Origin: Pyrobaculum oguniense TE7
GTDB lineage: Archaea; Thermoproteota; Thermoprotei; Thermoproteales; Thermoproteaceae
Length of the DNA: 64,000 bases
NCBI GenBank assembly: GCA_000247545.1
Contig: CP003316.1
Location: 1,583,233-1,647,232 of the forward strand
Direction: 5' to 3'
In this document: piece by piece, positions 17,618-27,238 of the stretch
Layout of the letters: each line of letters begins with the position of its first letter
Position numbering within the stretch: the first letter of the stretch is position 1
Position numbers and translations under genes: made by a program
The notes under the pieces: generated by a model
The model's database searches: none
What the model saw: the letters and a program-made list of their open reading frames with translations, nothing else
What the model was told of the DNA's origin: nothing

Positions 17618-19798
17618 ATGAAGAACGGCTGGACCTACCTAGTACTCGCCGCCACGGTTTTTGTCTACGTGGTATACCTGGCAATGGCCGTGTGGACCTT
17701 TCACAACCTGCCGCCCATACCTGACAGGGTGGAGACTAAAAGCGGCGCCCTGCTCTTTACTGGACAGGACGTAATTGAGGGCAAGTACCTCGTCCAGAAA
17801 TATGGACTGCTCGACTACGGCTCCTTCCTCGGCTTTGGTGGCTATTTTGGCATAGACTATGTGGCCTACACCATGAAGTTCTACGCAGACAAGGTGGCCC
17901 AGCTTAGTGGACTGACCTTCTCCCCCGAGACGGCCCCTCAGATAAAAAGCCTCCTGACACCGCGTTTTGATGCCCCGCCGTCAACCCTCTTTGCCGCCCA
18001 AGGCGGCAGGGTAGTAGTAAGCGACGAGTTCGGCAAAGCTTTTGAAGCCGCGGTGCAGTTCTACAGCGACTACTTTGGCCCCAAGGCGGAGGAAGTCGGC
18101 CTAAAACCCAACCTAATCACAGACCAGGAGCAGATAAGGAAAATTGTGGCCTTCTTCACCTGGGGCGTGTTGATAAGCTTAGCCAACTACACCAACGGCT
18201 TCCCCTATCTGCCTGGAATTACGCAGCCCCGCCTCGACGTCACCACGGCGACGTGGGTTACCTTCTTCATACTGCTACTCGTCATAATGCCCACAGCCGG
18301 TTACATCATAATTAAATTTATAGACTACTGGAGAGACCCCAGGATAAGCCTAGAGCTACCTCCTCCCAGCCCCACACAGAGGCTCGCGTTGCTGGGCTTC
18401 GTGCTGGCCGTCCTGGGCCTATCTGTCCAAGGACTGCTGGGCGGCTACCTAATGCACAAGTATACAGAACCCGCCCAGCTATACGGCATCCCCGGCGTAA
18501 ACAACTGGTTACCCTTCAACGTGGCCAGGGCACTCCACTACAACCTGCCAATTTTGTGGATGGCAGTGACCTGGGTGTCATTCGCCCTATTCGTCCTCCC
18601 CTACCTAGGGGTGCAACTGTCCAGGGCTAAGGTCCTCGCAATCCTTGGCCTAGGCACCTTCGTCGCCCTAGGCATACTCCTGGGCATCTGGGCCTCCTAC
18701 CTACAGATGATACCAGATCCATGGTGGTTCATAATAGGGTCACAGGGAAGGCCTGTGGTAAACCAAGGCACGCTGTGGCTACTACTAGTCGCGGCTCTCT
18801 TGGCATATCTCTCCGCGGCGGTGTGGAAGGCGTCGAGGACCTCCCCGGAGCCCATCCAGCCGTTGGTTAAGATTTTGTCCATCGCCCTGGCCGGCACAGC
18901 CTTCGGCACCCTTATGGGCGCGTTGCCCGTGGTATCGCCGTGGTATCACTTTACAATTGACGAGTATTTTAGATGGATTTTAATACACAGCTTTGTGGAG
19001 GGCTTCTGGCCCGCCATCGTGATACCTATACTGCTCATTCTCCTCGTCATAGCCGGCATGGTGCCGCCGAGACTTGCAGTTGCTGCCGCTGGGCTGGACG
19101 CATCGCTTGAAATAGCCACCGGCATGATCGGGACGGCGCACCACTACTACTGGGGCGGACAGCCCACCCTCTGGATGTACCTAGGCGCCGTGGTCTCCAC
19201 CCTGGAGGTGATACCCATCGGCTTCCTTATAGCCTATGCTTTGGTGCTCTGGAGGAGGGGCGAGGTGAAGACGGAGCTCCAGAAGACGCTCCTCACCTTT
19301 GTCCTTGTTGCGGCGTTTGGCGGTGCTATAGGCGTTGTTGCCTTCGGCGCCGGGTTGATCAACATGCCGGTGATAAATTACTGGCTTCACGGATCGCAGG
19401 GCACCATGGTCCACGCCCACTTAGCCATGCCTATGGCGTACGGCGTCCCCACAATGCTCATGTGGGTCGTCGCATTTACGCTGGCCGGGGCGTTCAGCGC
19501 GGCACAGTTGAGGAGGCTTAGGCTTGCCGTCGTGGTGATGGCAGCTGGCTTCTACCTACAAGTGTTACTCTCGCTAATGCTCTTGATGACTAACCAATTC
19601 GTAGCGGCTACGTCGCAAGGCTACTGGGCTATGAAGGCGTTATTTGCGCCAGACGGGAGCCCCGGATTCTGGCAGAGGCCGGACATAAAGACCTTCGTTT
19701 GGCTTAGGATGATTGGCGACATAGTAGCCGCCGTGGGGATCGCCGTATTTCTAATATATATGCTGAGGGGATTGCCGAAGGGTTTGAAAATTCAATAA
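17618..19798 (+). CDS. norB: Quinol-dependent nitric oxide reductase (qNOR type)
   Basis: Single-subunit haem/iron NO reductase of 726 residues, reducing NO to N2O at the membrane with electrons from menaquinol. It has an N-terminal helix, an extracellular domain (about 40-200) as in qNOR, and a catalytic 12-helix core. All six expected His ligands are visible: His307 (RALHYNLPILWM), His457 in HSFVEGFWP with Glu461, His508-His509, and His599 and His601 in VHAHLAM. Thus low-spin haem b, haem b3 and the non-haem iron can all be bound. A ribosome binding site lies 5 nt before ATG. P. aerophilum qNOR is a known enzyme of this type. Confidence 0.95.
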   Translation: MKNGWTYLVLAATVFVYVVYLAMAVWTFHNLPPIPDRVETKSGALLFTGQDVIEGKYLVQKYGLLDYGSFLGFGGYFGIDYVAYTMKFYADKVAQLSGLTFSPETAPQIKSLLTPRFDAPPSTLFAAQGGRVVVSDEFGKAFEAAVQFYSDYFGPKAEEVGLKPNLITDQEQIRKIVAFFTWGVLISLANYTNGFPYLPGITQPRLDVTTATWVTFFILLLVIMPTAGYIIIKFIDYWRDPRISLELPPPSPTQRLALLGFVLAVLGLSVQGLLGGYLMHKYTEPAQLYGIPGVNNWLPFNVARALHYNLPILWMAVTWVSFALFVLPYLGVQLSRAKVLAILGLGTFVALGILLGIWASYLQMIPDPWWFIIGSQGRPVVNQGTLWLLLVAALLAYLSAAVWKASRTSPEPIQPLVKILSIALAGTAFGTLMGALPVVSPWYHFTIDEYFRWILIHSFVEGFWPAIVIPILLILLVIAGMVPPRLAVAAAGLDASLEIATGMIGTAHHYYWGGQPTLWMYLGAVVSTLEVIPIGFLIAYALVLWRRGEVKTELQKTLLTFVLVAAFGGAIGVVAFGAGLINMPVINYWLHGSQGTMVHAHLAMPMAYGVPTMLMWVVAFTLAGAFSAAQLRRLRLAVVVMAAGFYLQVLLSLMLLMTNQFVAATSQGYWAMKALFAPDGSPGFWQRPDIKTFVWLRMIGDIVAAVGIAVFLIYMLRGLPKGLKIQ

Positions 19799-19850
19799 CA
19801 TAACAATTCAACATTTTTCAATTTTTTAATCGAAAAGAAGCATGTAATCA

Positions 19851-19859
19851 TCTCGATAT
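19851..19859. promoter_or_regulatory. TCTCGATAT motif upstream of the membrane gene pair
   Basis: The 9-mer TCTCGATAT lies about 50 nt before ATG 19906 and just before the probable TATA region (AAAACTTAAG, 19874-19883). The same 9-mer occurs upstream of narG (21898-21906) and, inverted, at 21863-21871. Shared motif suggests a common regulator. Confidence 0.4.
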
Positions 19860-19905
19860 TTTTTCTCGTTGATAAAACTTAAGGATTCGTAGTACATATA
19901 TACAC

Positions 19906-20476
19906 ATGTCCCCCGTGTTTATATTGGTAAGTGTGGTGTGCTTTGCTCTGGGAGGCTACTGTCTCTACAGCTACGTGAAGAAAAGGGAGGTGGGGGATGT
20001 CTTTGTTGCGCTGGGGCTTTTTGCCTTAGGCATTCTAAGCGCGCTTCTCGCGGCGGTGGGCCTCACCGCGTTGCAGTCGCCTCTGGCCGCCCCCCTGGGG
20101 CTTTAACCCCCTCTTCATCTCGCTGGGGGTTTTCAAGCTTGTTCTCCCCAAGTGGTGGAGGTGGTATCTAATATTTGTAGTTGTGGGGCTGGCGGCTATT
20201 TCGGCGTTTAGGCCCGCCGTTCCCGCCGCACGCGCCGTCGCGGGGCTAGTCATCGTGTTATTGCCCATATACGCCGTGGTTAAGAGGACAATGCCCATGC
20301 ACTTCCTAGGCGTGACGGCTGGGGGCGTTTTAATAGGAATCGGGGGGCTAGCCTTAGCCTCCGCCGCCATGGCGAGGCCCATCTTGCCGCTTGAAGTGGT
20401 GGCGGCGCTGTTGCCGTGGATCCTTCTGCTAATGGTGTTGTTCTACGGCTACGGTTTTATAATGGGGAGGAGATGA
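19906..20476 (+). CDS. Membrane protein of the nor-nar cluster, interrupted by a 1-nt frameshift
   Basis: Two frames together make one polytopic protein of about 190 residues. Frame one runs from ATG 19906 to a stop at 20106. Frame two is open without a break from before 20100 to the stop at 20474-20476. They join smoothly if one C is removed from the C6 tract at 20090-20095. The joined protein has about five or six hydrophobic helices. No family recognised. Its end overlaps the start of the next membrane gene (ATGA). It could be a sequencing error, a real mutation or phase variation. A role in nitrate or NO respiration is inferred from position only. Confidence 0.6.
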
Positions 20477-21828
20477 TGCTCTCCCAGATGAGGGAGGTAA
20501 ACCTCCTCCTTTTCATCACCCTACCAGTTGTGATCTTCTTCGGCCTGTTGTCTGGCCCGCTGGCAGAGGCGGGGGTAAAAGACGCGTTGGCTCAGTACCT
20601 CACCATACGGCCCACCGAAGAGGACTTCGCCGCAAGGGTCATTATGGTCTACCACATAGCCGCCGTTATTGCCATGGCGGCGTTGCTCTACCTCGCGTTG
20701 GTATATGTTGAACACGACAAAAGGCTCGACCCACTAATAAGGGCAACAGCTCTGGCGGGATGGCTCACTGCAGTGCTCTCCGGCCTCGTCTTTGCCTACT
20801 TTGGCAGAAGCGCCGTGGCCCACGGCCTCTGGCTAGTTGGTCTCTCATTGATGTTTTTCGCGGGGCTTTTGTTCACGGCTTCTTTGTCGCCGTTGCGCAT
20901 AAGCTGGGGGGAGAAGACCATGGAGCGCGCCGCAACCTTCACCGTCGCGGTTTCTCTACTCGGCGCTGTAGTTATGGGCGCAGTATACGCCGCCCATCTC
21001 GGTTTTGACGAGGGGGTGAAGATATATATCCTTGAGGAGCACTCAACTCGCGAGTATAGAGGCCTTGCGCCTACGTCGACGCCGCTCCAGCTTCTAGCGA
21101 CTGGCCACGCCCACGCCGCAGTGGCTCTATGGGCCGCCGCAGTTATGTTTATCGGCATGAAGTGGGCGAAAATGTGGGAGTGGAAGCCTAGGCTATACAA
21201 GGCCTCGCTTATCCTAACAGCAGTCGGCGTCTTGGTAACTCTCTTCGGGAGCGCGGTGGTACCTGTGTGGAGGCCTATAGCACACCAGATAATCTTCGGC
21301 GGGATCGGGCCCCTCCACCTAGCCCTCTTCTTCCTTTGGCTGAGACTCGCCTCGATGCTTAAGGGAGGCGGGTGGCGGGACCCGGTGAAGCTAGGCCTAT
21401 TCCTAGTGCCCATATGGATGGTTGTGTTTGTAACCTCCACAGGTCCCATGGTGGCCTCTCAGCTAAAGACTGTGAGGACTCTCTGGCCTCTAGAAGACGA
21501 AATCGCGTTCAACGTAGCCCATTGGCATATGCTCGCCTTTGTGGTGGCTTCTGCCATGTTCCTCCTGTTGTTAGATGAGTTCAAGGGGTTCGCCCGCGTA
21601 GTGCCGGGTTACCTCTTGGCTATTGGCGGGACCACAGCGCTGGCCGGCGCATTTGTCTACGAGCTGTCGCCCATGTTCTCCAAGGGGATTGTCGGAGTCC
21701 AACTCGCCGCGGCTTCTGCAAGTTTGAAAACTAGAGTTTTACCAATTATTGATATAGGTCTTACTATGTCCTTTATGTCTTTTTCATTATTTACCATATT
21801 TATTTTATTAAAGAAAATTTGGAAATAA
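20473..21828 (+). CDS. His-rich polytopic membrane protein between nor and nar
   Basis: A 451-residue protein with about 11-12 hydrophobic helices. Several helices carry His in positions suitable for haem: MVYHIAAVI, AVAHGLW, LLATGHAHAAVALW, PIAHQIIF, GPLHLALF and NVAHWHMLAF. I do not recognise the family; a distant haem-copper-oxidase-like or b-type cytochrome is possible. ATG 20473 overlaps the previous stop (ATGA) and follows GGGGAGGAG, a good ribosome binding site, so an upstream start at 20416 is rejected. No NarI is present in the window, so this protein could link quinol to the nitrate reductase. That is inference. Confidence 0.65.
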   Translation: MMLSQMREVNLLLFITLPVVIFFGLLSGPLAEAGVKDALAQYLTIRPTEEDFAARVIMVYHIAAVIAMAALLYLALVYVEHDKRLDPLIRATALAGWLTAVLSGLVFAYFGRSAVAHGLWLVGLSLMFFAGLLFTASLSPLRISWGEKTMERAATFTVAVSLLGAVVMGAVYAAHLGFDEGVKIYILEEHSTREYRGLAPTSTPLQLLATGHAHAAVALWAAAVMFIGMKWAKMWEWKPRLYKASLILTAVGVLVTLFGSAVVPVWRPIAHQIIFGGIGPLHLALFFLWLRLASMLKGGGWRDPVKLGLFLVPIWMVVFVTSTGPMVASQLKTVRTLWPLEDEIAFNVAHWHMLAFVVASAMFLLLLDEFKGFARVVPGYLLAIGGTTALAGAFVYELSPMFSKGIVGVQLAAASASLKTRVLPIIDIGLTMSFMSFSLFTIFILLKKIWK

Positions 21829-21858
21829 CTAGTATTTTTTTTCATGATCTCTTAAAAT

Positions 21859-21879
21859 TTCAATATCGAGAATATTGAA
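21859..21879. promoter_or_regulatory. 21-bp dyad upstream of narG
   Basis: TTCAATAT, five bases, then ATATTGAA: a perfect 8-bp inverted repeat centred about 70 bp before the narG start. The centre contains CGAGA, so the inverted TCTCGATAT motif is embedded in it. This is a good candidate for an activator site of nitrate respiration. Confidence 0.5.
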
Positions 21880-21896
21880 GGGTATTTTCCGTTGTC

Positions 21897-21917
21897 TTCT
21901 CGATATAATAATTTTAG
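21897..21917 (+). promoter_or_regulatory. narG core promoter with adjoining TTCTCGATAT
   Basis: TTCTCGATAT (21897-21906) directly precedes the TATA-like AATTTTAGT (21909-21917), which lies 26 nt from ATG 21939. The 10-mer is the exact inverted copy of ATATCGAGAA at 21863-21872. Position next to the TATA box suggests contact with the basal transcription factors. Confidence 0.5.
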
Positions 21918-21938
21918 TAAGAGGTTGTTTGTGGATAT

Positions 21939-24900
21939 ATGCAAATCACTCGTAGACAAGTTCTTGCCGCTGCTGCCACAATTGGCGCCGCTTCAGGCGT
22001 GTTGGCGTTGGCGCAGAATCTCCAGTATTTGAAGCCGCTGGCTGAGTTCCGTGAGGCGAGGCTCCAGTACCCTGACCGTAGCTGGGAGGAGGTGTACCGC
22101 CGGAGATGGCAGTACGACAAGGTGGCGAGATCTACCCACGGCGTCAACTGCACAGGTAGCTGCTCGTGGAATGTCTATGTGAAGGACGGGCTTATCGTCT
22201 GGGAGTTGCAAGCCACAGACTACCCCGACATCGCGCCGGACATACCCAACTATGAGCCTAGGGGCTGCCCCAGGGGGGCCTCCTTTTCTTGGTACGTCTA
22301 CTCGCCGCTGAGGGTTAAGTACCCATACGTACGCGGCGTTTTGATAGACATGTACCGCCGCTTCAAACAGCAGACGGGAGATCCAGTGGAGGCGTGGCGC
22401 CGCATTGTGGAGGATCCCGCAAACAGAGCGGCCTATCAAAAGGCTAGGGGGAAGGCCGGCTGGGCGAGGGTGACTTGGGACGAGGCGCTTGAGCTGATCT
22501 CAGCAGCTTTGATATACACAATTAAGAAGTACGGCCCCGACAGGATATACGGCTTCACCCCCATCCCGGCGATGAGCCCAGTTTCTTACGCCGCTGGTGC
22601 CCGCTTCATAGAGCTAATAGGCGGTGCCATGGGTTCGTTCTACGACTGGTATGCTGATCTGCCTCCCGCCAGCCCCCAGATGTGGGGCGAGCAGACCGAC
22701 GTTCCTGAGTCGGCCGACTGGTTCCACGCCCAGTACATGATTGTATGGGGGACGAACCTCCCCATGACCCGCACCCCAGACGCCCCGATGTACACCCAGG
22801 CCAGATACAGGGGGGCCAAGGTGGTTGTGGTAAGCCCCGACTACAGTGAACACGTGAAATTCGCCGACATATGGGTCCCGGCGCTTCCCGGCACAGACGC
22901 GGCGCTGGGTATGGCAATGGGTCACGTGGCGCTTAAGGAGTTCTACGTGGATAGGCAGTTCAAATGTCTTAGGGAATACGCGAGGAGGTACACCGATCTT
23001 CCCTTCTTGGTCATCCTCGAGCCCGCTGGCGACGGGACGTACCTCCAGGGGAGGTTCTTGAGGGCAAGCGACGTGCCTGAGCTTAAGGACAAGGTTGGCC
23101 CCAACCCCGAGTGGAAGACTGTGGTCGTCCAGAAGGACGGCACACTCGCCGTGCCCTACAGCTCCATCGGCTTTAGGTGGGACGGTAGCGGGAAGTGGAA
23201 CCTCCTGCTGAAGGGCATAACTGCAAAGGGCGAGGAGGACATAGATCCCGTGCTCTCCATCATGGAACTAGGCCGCTATGAGAAAGTGCCAGTGAAGTTC
23301 TTCGCAATGGACTTCGACGTTGGCTATGTAGTAAGGGAGGTGCCTGCTGTGAAAGTGGGCGACAAATACGTCGCGACAGTCTTCGACCTCTTGGCGGCTC
23401 ACCTTGGCGTGAAGAGGGGAGACCTCGGCGGGGATTACCCTGCCGATTACAACGACCCCAAGCCATACACCCCGGCGTGGCAGGAGGCGATAACCGGCGT
23501 TTCCCGCGACCTCGCTATACAAGTGGCTAGGGAGTTTATGAACACCGCAGTGTACTCAAAGCCGGTGTACGGCAAGCCCTCCGACCCGCCGTTCTTTGGC
23601 GACGACACGACTCCATGTGGAGGGAGGGCGATGATATTCGTAGGGCCGGGCATAAACCACTGGTACCACGCCGACTTGATATACCGGTCTGTGCTACTGT
23701 TGGTGTTGCTGGGAGGGACGCAGGGAAAGAACGGCGGCGGCTGGGCGCACTACGTGGGCCAAGAAAAGATAAGGACGCTGATCGGCTGGTCTACCATAGC
23801 CTTTGCCCTGGACTGGATCAGGCCGCCTAGACAGCAAAACTCGCCGAGCTATTGGTATGTCCACACCGACCAGTGGCGCTACGACCCAATTACCACAAAA
23901 TACTACGCCGCGCCTTGGGCCAGGAAGTGGGGCAACCTACACGAGATGGACGCAAACGTAATTGCGGTGAGGCTGGGCTGGCTTCCCTTCTACCCGTCGC
24001 TTAACGTCAACCCGCTTGAGCTGGGCGACAAGCTGGTGAAGGAGGCGGCGGCTCAAGGCGTCCAACAGGCCCAACTGGGGGCCTACGTGGCGAGGAGAGT
24101 CGCCGAGATGCTGAAAAGCGGCGAGATCAAGTTGGCAATAGAAGACCCCGACGCGCCGGAGAACTGGCCCAGGGTGCTCTTCGTGTGGAGGGCGAACCTC
24201 CTCGGCTCCTCGTCTAAAGGCCACGAGTACTTCCTAAAACACCTCTTAGGCACAGACAACAACGTAATGAATAGGGAGGTGGCCGTGGAGGAGGGCCTAG
24301 TCAAGGAGGTGAATATTAGAAAGCCGGCGCCTGAGGGGAAGCTCGACCTCTTAGTAGTGCTGGACTTCAGGATGGCCACGTCTGCTGTTTACGCCGACGT
24401 TGTGCTACCGGCGGCGACGTGGTACGAGAAGTACGACTTGAGCATGACGGACATGCACACATTCATACATCCGTTCACTCCCGCCGTCGACCCACCCTGG
24501 GAGGCAAAGGCCGACTGGGACATCTTTAGAGAGCTGGCCAAGAAGTTCTCAGAGATGGCGCGTAAGTATCTGCCGCAGGAGGCGTATGACGTAGTGCTAA
24601 CCGCTTTGATGCACGACTCAGCCGCGGAGATCGCCCAGCCCTTCGGCGAAGTGAAAGACTGGAAGAAAGGCGAAGTAGATCCCGTGCCTGGCAAGACCAT
24701 GGCCGCTGTGACGCTTGTGAGGAGGAGGTACTGGGATGTCTACGATATGTACATCACCCTTGGCCCTCTGGTGGTCACCGCCGGCGTCACGACGAAGGGC
24801 ATTCCCGCGTTTAAGCCCGTTGAGAGCTATAAATGGCTTGTGGAGAGAAACGGCGCGACGAAGGCCGCCTCCGACTACGTGCAGGCCCAGTGCGCCAACG

Positions 24901-25820
24901 TGGGCGGATGCCCCAACATCGAGCGGGATAAGCAGGCGGCGGAGGCCATATTGGCGATATCCCCCGAGTCCAACGGCGAGGTGGCCTACATGGCGTGGAG
25001 CAATTTGGAGAAAGTGGTGGGGCTCCCGCTTGGGGACCTCCCGGCGAAGGAGCTTAGAATTACGTTTAACGACATTGTGGCACAGCCGCGGAGGGTGACC
25101 ACATCGCCTGTGTGGAACGGCATAGAAGCGCCCGGCAGGACATACTCGCCGTTTACCGTAAACACAGAGCGTCTCGTCCCGTGGCGCACACTCACCGGGA
25201 GACAGCACTTCTACATCGACCACGAATGGTTCAGAGAGCTGGGAGAGGCCCTGCCCACGTACAAGAGGCCTATAGACAAGATCATGGCGGGACTGCTCGT
25301 CGGCGTTAATCTCGGCGACTGGTGGTACGACGAGAAGAAGTACAGGGTGGAGTCAGGCGGCCAGAAGTTCCTAGTACTGCGCTACCTCACTCCTCACGGC
25401 AAGTGGAATATCCACTCCGAGTATTGGGATAACCTCATAATGCTCACTCTATTCCGCGGCGGCCAAGTGGTGTGGCTAAACAACGAAGACGCGGCATGGC
25501 TCGGCATCAAGGACAACGACTGGATAGAGGTATACAACGCCAACGGCGTCATCGTGGCGAGGGCCGCCGTAAGCCCGAGGATCCCCAAGGGGACGGCCAT
25601 TATGTACCACGCCCAGGAGAGGCACGTCTACGTCCCGATATCGCCGCTGACAGGTAAGAGGGCCGGAATACACAACAGCGTCACGGTGACGCACCTAAAG
25701 CCGACTAAGATGGTGGGCGGCTACGCCCAGCTGAGCTGGTCCTTTAACTACTACGGCCCTACCGGCGTAAACAGAGACACGCTAGTAGTAGTGAGGCCTG
25801 CTGGGAGGGTGAGGCTATGA
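21939..25820 (+). CDS. narG: Respiratory nitrate reductase catalytic (alpha) subunit, exported type
   Basis: Molybdopterin enzyme of 1293 residues that reduces nitrate to nitrite. The N-terminus MQITRRQVLAAAATIGAASG is a Tat signal, so the enzyme should sit on the outer face of the membrane, as known for archaeal Nar. The FS0 cluster motif has His67, Cys71 and Cys75 plus a Cys in RGCPRG; the His ligand is characteristic of NarG. The Mo ligand is Asp240 within the highly conserved WYADLPPASPQMWGEQTDVP. The ATG is leaderless with two flanking inverted motifs upstream. narH follows with a 4-nt overlap. Length is close to other NarG proteins. Confidence 0.97.
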   Translation: MQITRRQVLAAAATIGAASGVLALAQNLQYLKPLAEFREARLQYPDRSWEEVYRRRWQYDKVARSTHGVNCTGSCSWNVYVKDGLIVWELQATDYPDIAPDIPNYEPRGCPRGASFSWYVYSPLRVKYPYVRGVLIDMYRRFKQQTGDPVEAWRRIVEDPANRAAYQKARGKAGWARVTWDEALELISAALIYTIKKYGPDRIYGFTPIPAMSPVSYAAGARFIELIGGAMGSFYDWYADLPPASPQMWGEQTDVPESADWFHAQYMIVWGTNLPMTRTPDAPMYTQARYRGAKVVVVSPDYSEHVKFADIWVPALPGTDAALGMAMGHVALKEFYVDRQFKCLREYARRYTDLPFLVILEPAGDGTYLQGRFLRASDVPELKDKVGPNPEWKTVVVQKDGTLAVPYSSIGFRWDGSGKWNLLLKGITAKGEEDIDPVLSIMELGRYEKVPVKFFAMDFDVGYVVREVPAVKVGDKYVATVFDLLAAHLGVKRGDLGGDYPADYNDPKPYTPAWQEAITGVSRDLAIQVAREFMNTAVYSKPVYGKPSDPPFFGDDTTPCGGRAMIFVGPGINHWYHADLIYRSVLLLVLLGGTQGKNGGGWAHYVGQEKIRTLIGWSTIAFALDWIRPPRQQNSPSYWYVHTDQWRYDPITTKYYAAPWARKWGNLHEMDANVIAVRLGWLPFYPSLNVNPLELGDKLVKEAAAQGVQQAQLGAYVARRVAEMLKSGEIKLAIEDPDAPENWPRVLFVWRANLLGSSSKGHEYFLKHLLGTDNNVMNREVAVEEGLVKEVNIRKPAPEGKLDLLVVLDFRMATSAVYADVVLPAATWYEKYDLSMTDMHTFIHPFTPAVDPPWEAKADWDIFRELAKKFSEMARKYLPQEAYDVVLTALMHDSAAEIAQPFGEVKDWKKGEVDPVPGKTMAAVTLVRRRYWDVYDMYITLGPLVVTAGVTTKGIPAFKPVESYKWLVERNGATKAASDYVQAQCANVGGCPNIERDKQAAEAILAISPESNGEVAYMAWSNLEKVVGLPLGDLPAKELRITFNDIVAQPRRVTTSPVWNGIEAPGRTYSPFTVNTERLVPWRTLTGRQHFYIDHEWFRELGEALPTYKRPIDKIMAGLLVGVNLGDWWYDEKKYRVESGGQKFLVLRYLTPHGKWNIHSEYWDNLIMLTLFRGGQVVWLNNEDAAWLGIKDNDWIEVYNANGVIVARAAVSPRIPKGTAIMYHAQERHVYVPISPLTGKRAGIHNSVTVTHLKPTKMVGGYAQLSWSFNYYGPTGVNRDTLVVVRPAGRVRL

Positions 25821-27238
25821 ACGTCCGCGCCCAGATCGCCATGGTGATGAACCTGGACAAGTGTATTGGTTGCCACACTTGCTCTGTGACTTGTAAAAAC
25901 GTGTGGACGAACAGAGCCGGAGCTGAGTATATGTGGTGGAACAACGTGGAGACGCGCCCAGGGCCTGGCTACCCGAGGCAGTGGGAGAACCAGAACAGGT
26001 ACAACGGCGGCTGGGCGCTGGATGGTGGCAGGCTTAAGCTAAAGATTGAGATCGCGAAGAACTACAAGCCGCCCTCGATGGAGGACTACTACCATCCCTG
26101 GACGTACGACTACGAGGTGTTGTTCTCGGAGAAGCAGTCAGACCAGCAACCCGTGGCGCGCCCCATCTCGCTGATAGATGGTGAGGCCATGGACGTGACC
26201 TACGGCCCCAACTGGAACGACGACCTTGCCGGCGCCGACTTGATCTTGGAGGATCCCAGCCTAGACAGTTTGCAGAAGGAGATCTACCAGCAGTTCAGGG
26301 ACGTGTTTATGATGTACTTGCCAAGAATCTGCAACCACTGTCTCAACCCGTCATGCCTTGCGGCGTGTCCGAGAAAGGCCATATACAAGAGGGAGGAGGA
26401 CGGCGTAGTGTTGGTGGATCAGAATAGATGTCGCGGCTACCGCCACTGCGTCGCCGCTTGTCCCTACAAGAAGGTGTACTACAACTGGAAGACAGGAAAG
26501 TCGGAGAAGTGCGTCTTCTGCTACCCGATAATAGAGGCTGGCCAGCCCACTGTGTGCTCCCTCACGTGTGTGGGGAAGATAAGATACCTCGGCGTGTTGC
26601 TATACGACGCGGATAAGGTGCTGGACATAGCGGCGACGCCCGATCCGGCTCAGCTTGTGAGGAGGTTCATTGACGAGGTTCTGCTAGACCCCTTTGACAA
26701 TGCGGTGGTAAAAGCGGCCAAGGACAACGGGATACCAGACGATTGGGTAGACGCCGCCAGGAGATCCCCGGTTTACAAGATGGTGAAGAAGTGGAAGGTT
26801 GCCTTCCCGTTGCACCCGGAGTTTAGGACTCTGCCAATGGTTTTCTACGTGCCGCCCCTCAGCCCGGTGGTGACTACGTTTGAGAAGGCCTACGGGGCGA
26901 AGATCACAGACATTATGCCCAAGGTGTCTGAGCTCAGGATTCCTATCAAATACCTGGCTAACATGTTCACAGGCGGCGACACAATGTTTATTGAACAAGC
27001 GCTTAAGAAGTTGCTGGCTGTTAGGATATATGAGAGGGCTAAAAACGTGGCTGAGCCCGGCCTGGCGGACAAGGCCAAAGTAGCGCTGGCAGAGGCGGGG
27101 CTAACAGAGGCAGACGCCGAGGAGATGTACCGCCTCTTCGCCATAGCGCGGTACGAGGACAGGTTTGTGATTCCGACAAATCCGAAGAGGTATGCCGCCA
27201 ATCCATACATAGAAAGGGGCGTGGCGGGGTTGCCATGA
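25817..27238 (+). CDS. narH: Nitrate reductase iron-sulfur (beta) subunit
   Basis: Electron-transfer subunit of 473 residues with four cysteine groups: CIGCHTCSVTC (Cys16-Cys26), CNHCLNPSCLAACP, CRGYRHCVAACP and CVFCYPIIEAGQPTVC. In the third group the second ligand position is Tyr, where E. coli NarH has Trp; either way that cluster should be [3Fe-4S]. It takes electrons from the gamma subunit and passes them to NarG. It has no signal of its own and is likely exported piggyback with NarG. It overlaps narG and the next gene by 4 nt each, so translation is coupled. Confidence 0.96.
   Translation: MNVRAQIAMVMNLDKCIGCHTCSVTCKNVWTNRAGAEYMWWNNVETRPGPGYPRQWENQNRYNGGWALDGGRLKLKIEIAKNYKPPSMEDYYHPWTYDYEVLFSEKQSDQQPVARPISLIDGEAMDVTYGPNWNDDLAGADLILEDPSLDSLQKEIYQQFRDVFMMYLPRICNHCLNPSCLAACPRKAIYKREEDGVVLVDQNRCRGYRHCVAACPYKKVYYNWKTGKSEKCVFCYPIIEAGQPTVCSLTCVGKIRYLGVLLYDADKVLDIAATPDPAQLVRRFIDEVLLDPFDNAVVKAAKDNGIPDDWVDAARRSPVYKMVKKWKVAFPLHPEFRTLPMVFYVPPLSPVVTTFEKAYGAKITDIMPKVSELRIPIKYLANMFTGGDTMFIEQALKKLLAVRIYERAKNVAEPGLADKAKVALAEAGLTEADAEEMYRLFAIARYEDRFVIPTNPKRYAANPYIERGVAGLP

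Noticed and set aside
24618-25223. 201-codon minus-strand frame within narG
   Set aside because: Shadow of the molybdopterin subunit, which is intact across this stretch.
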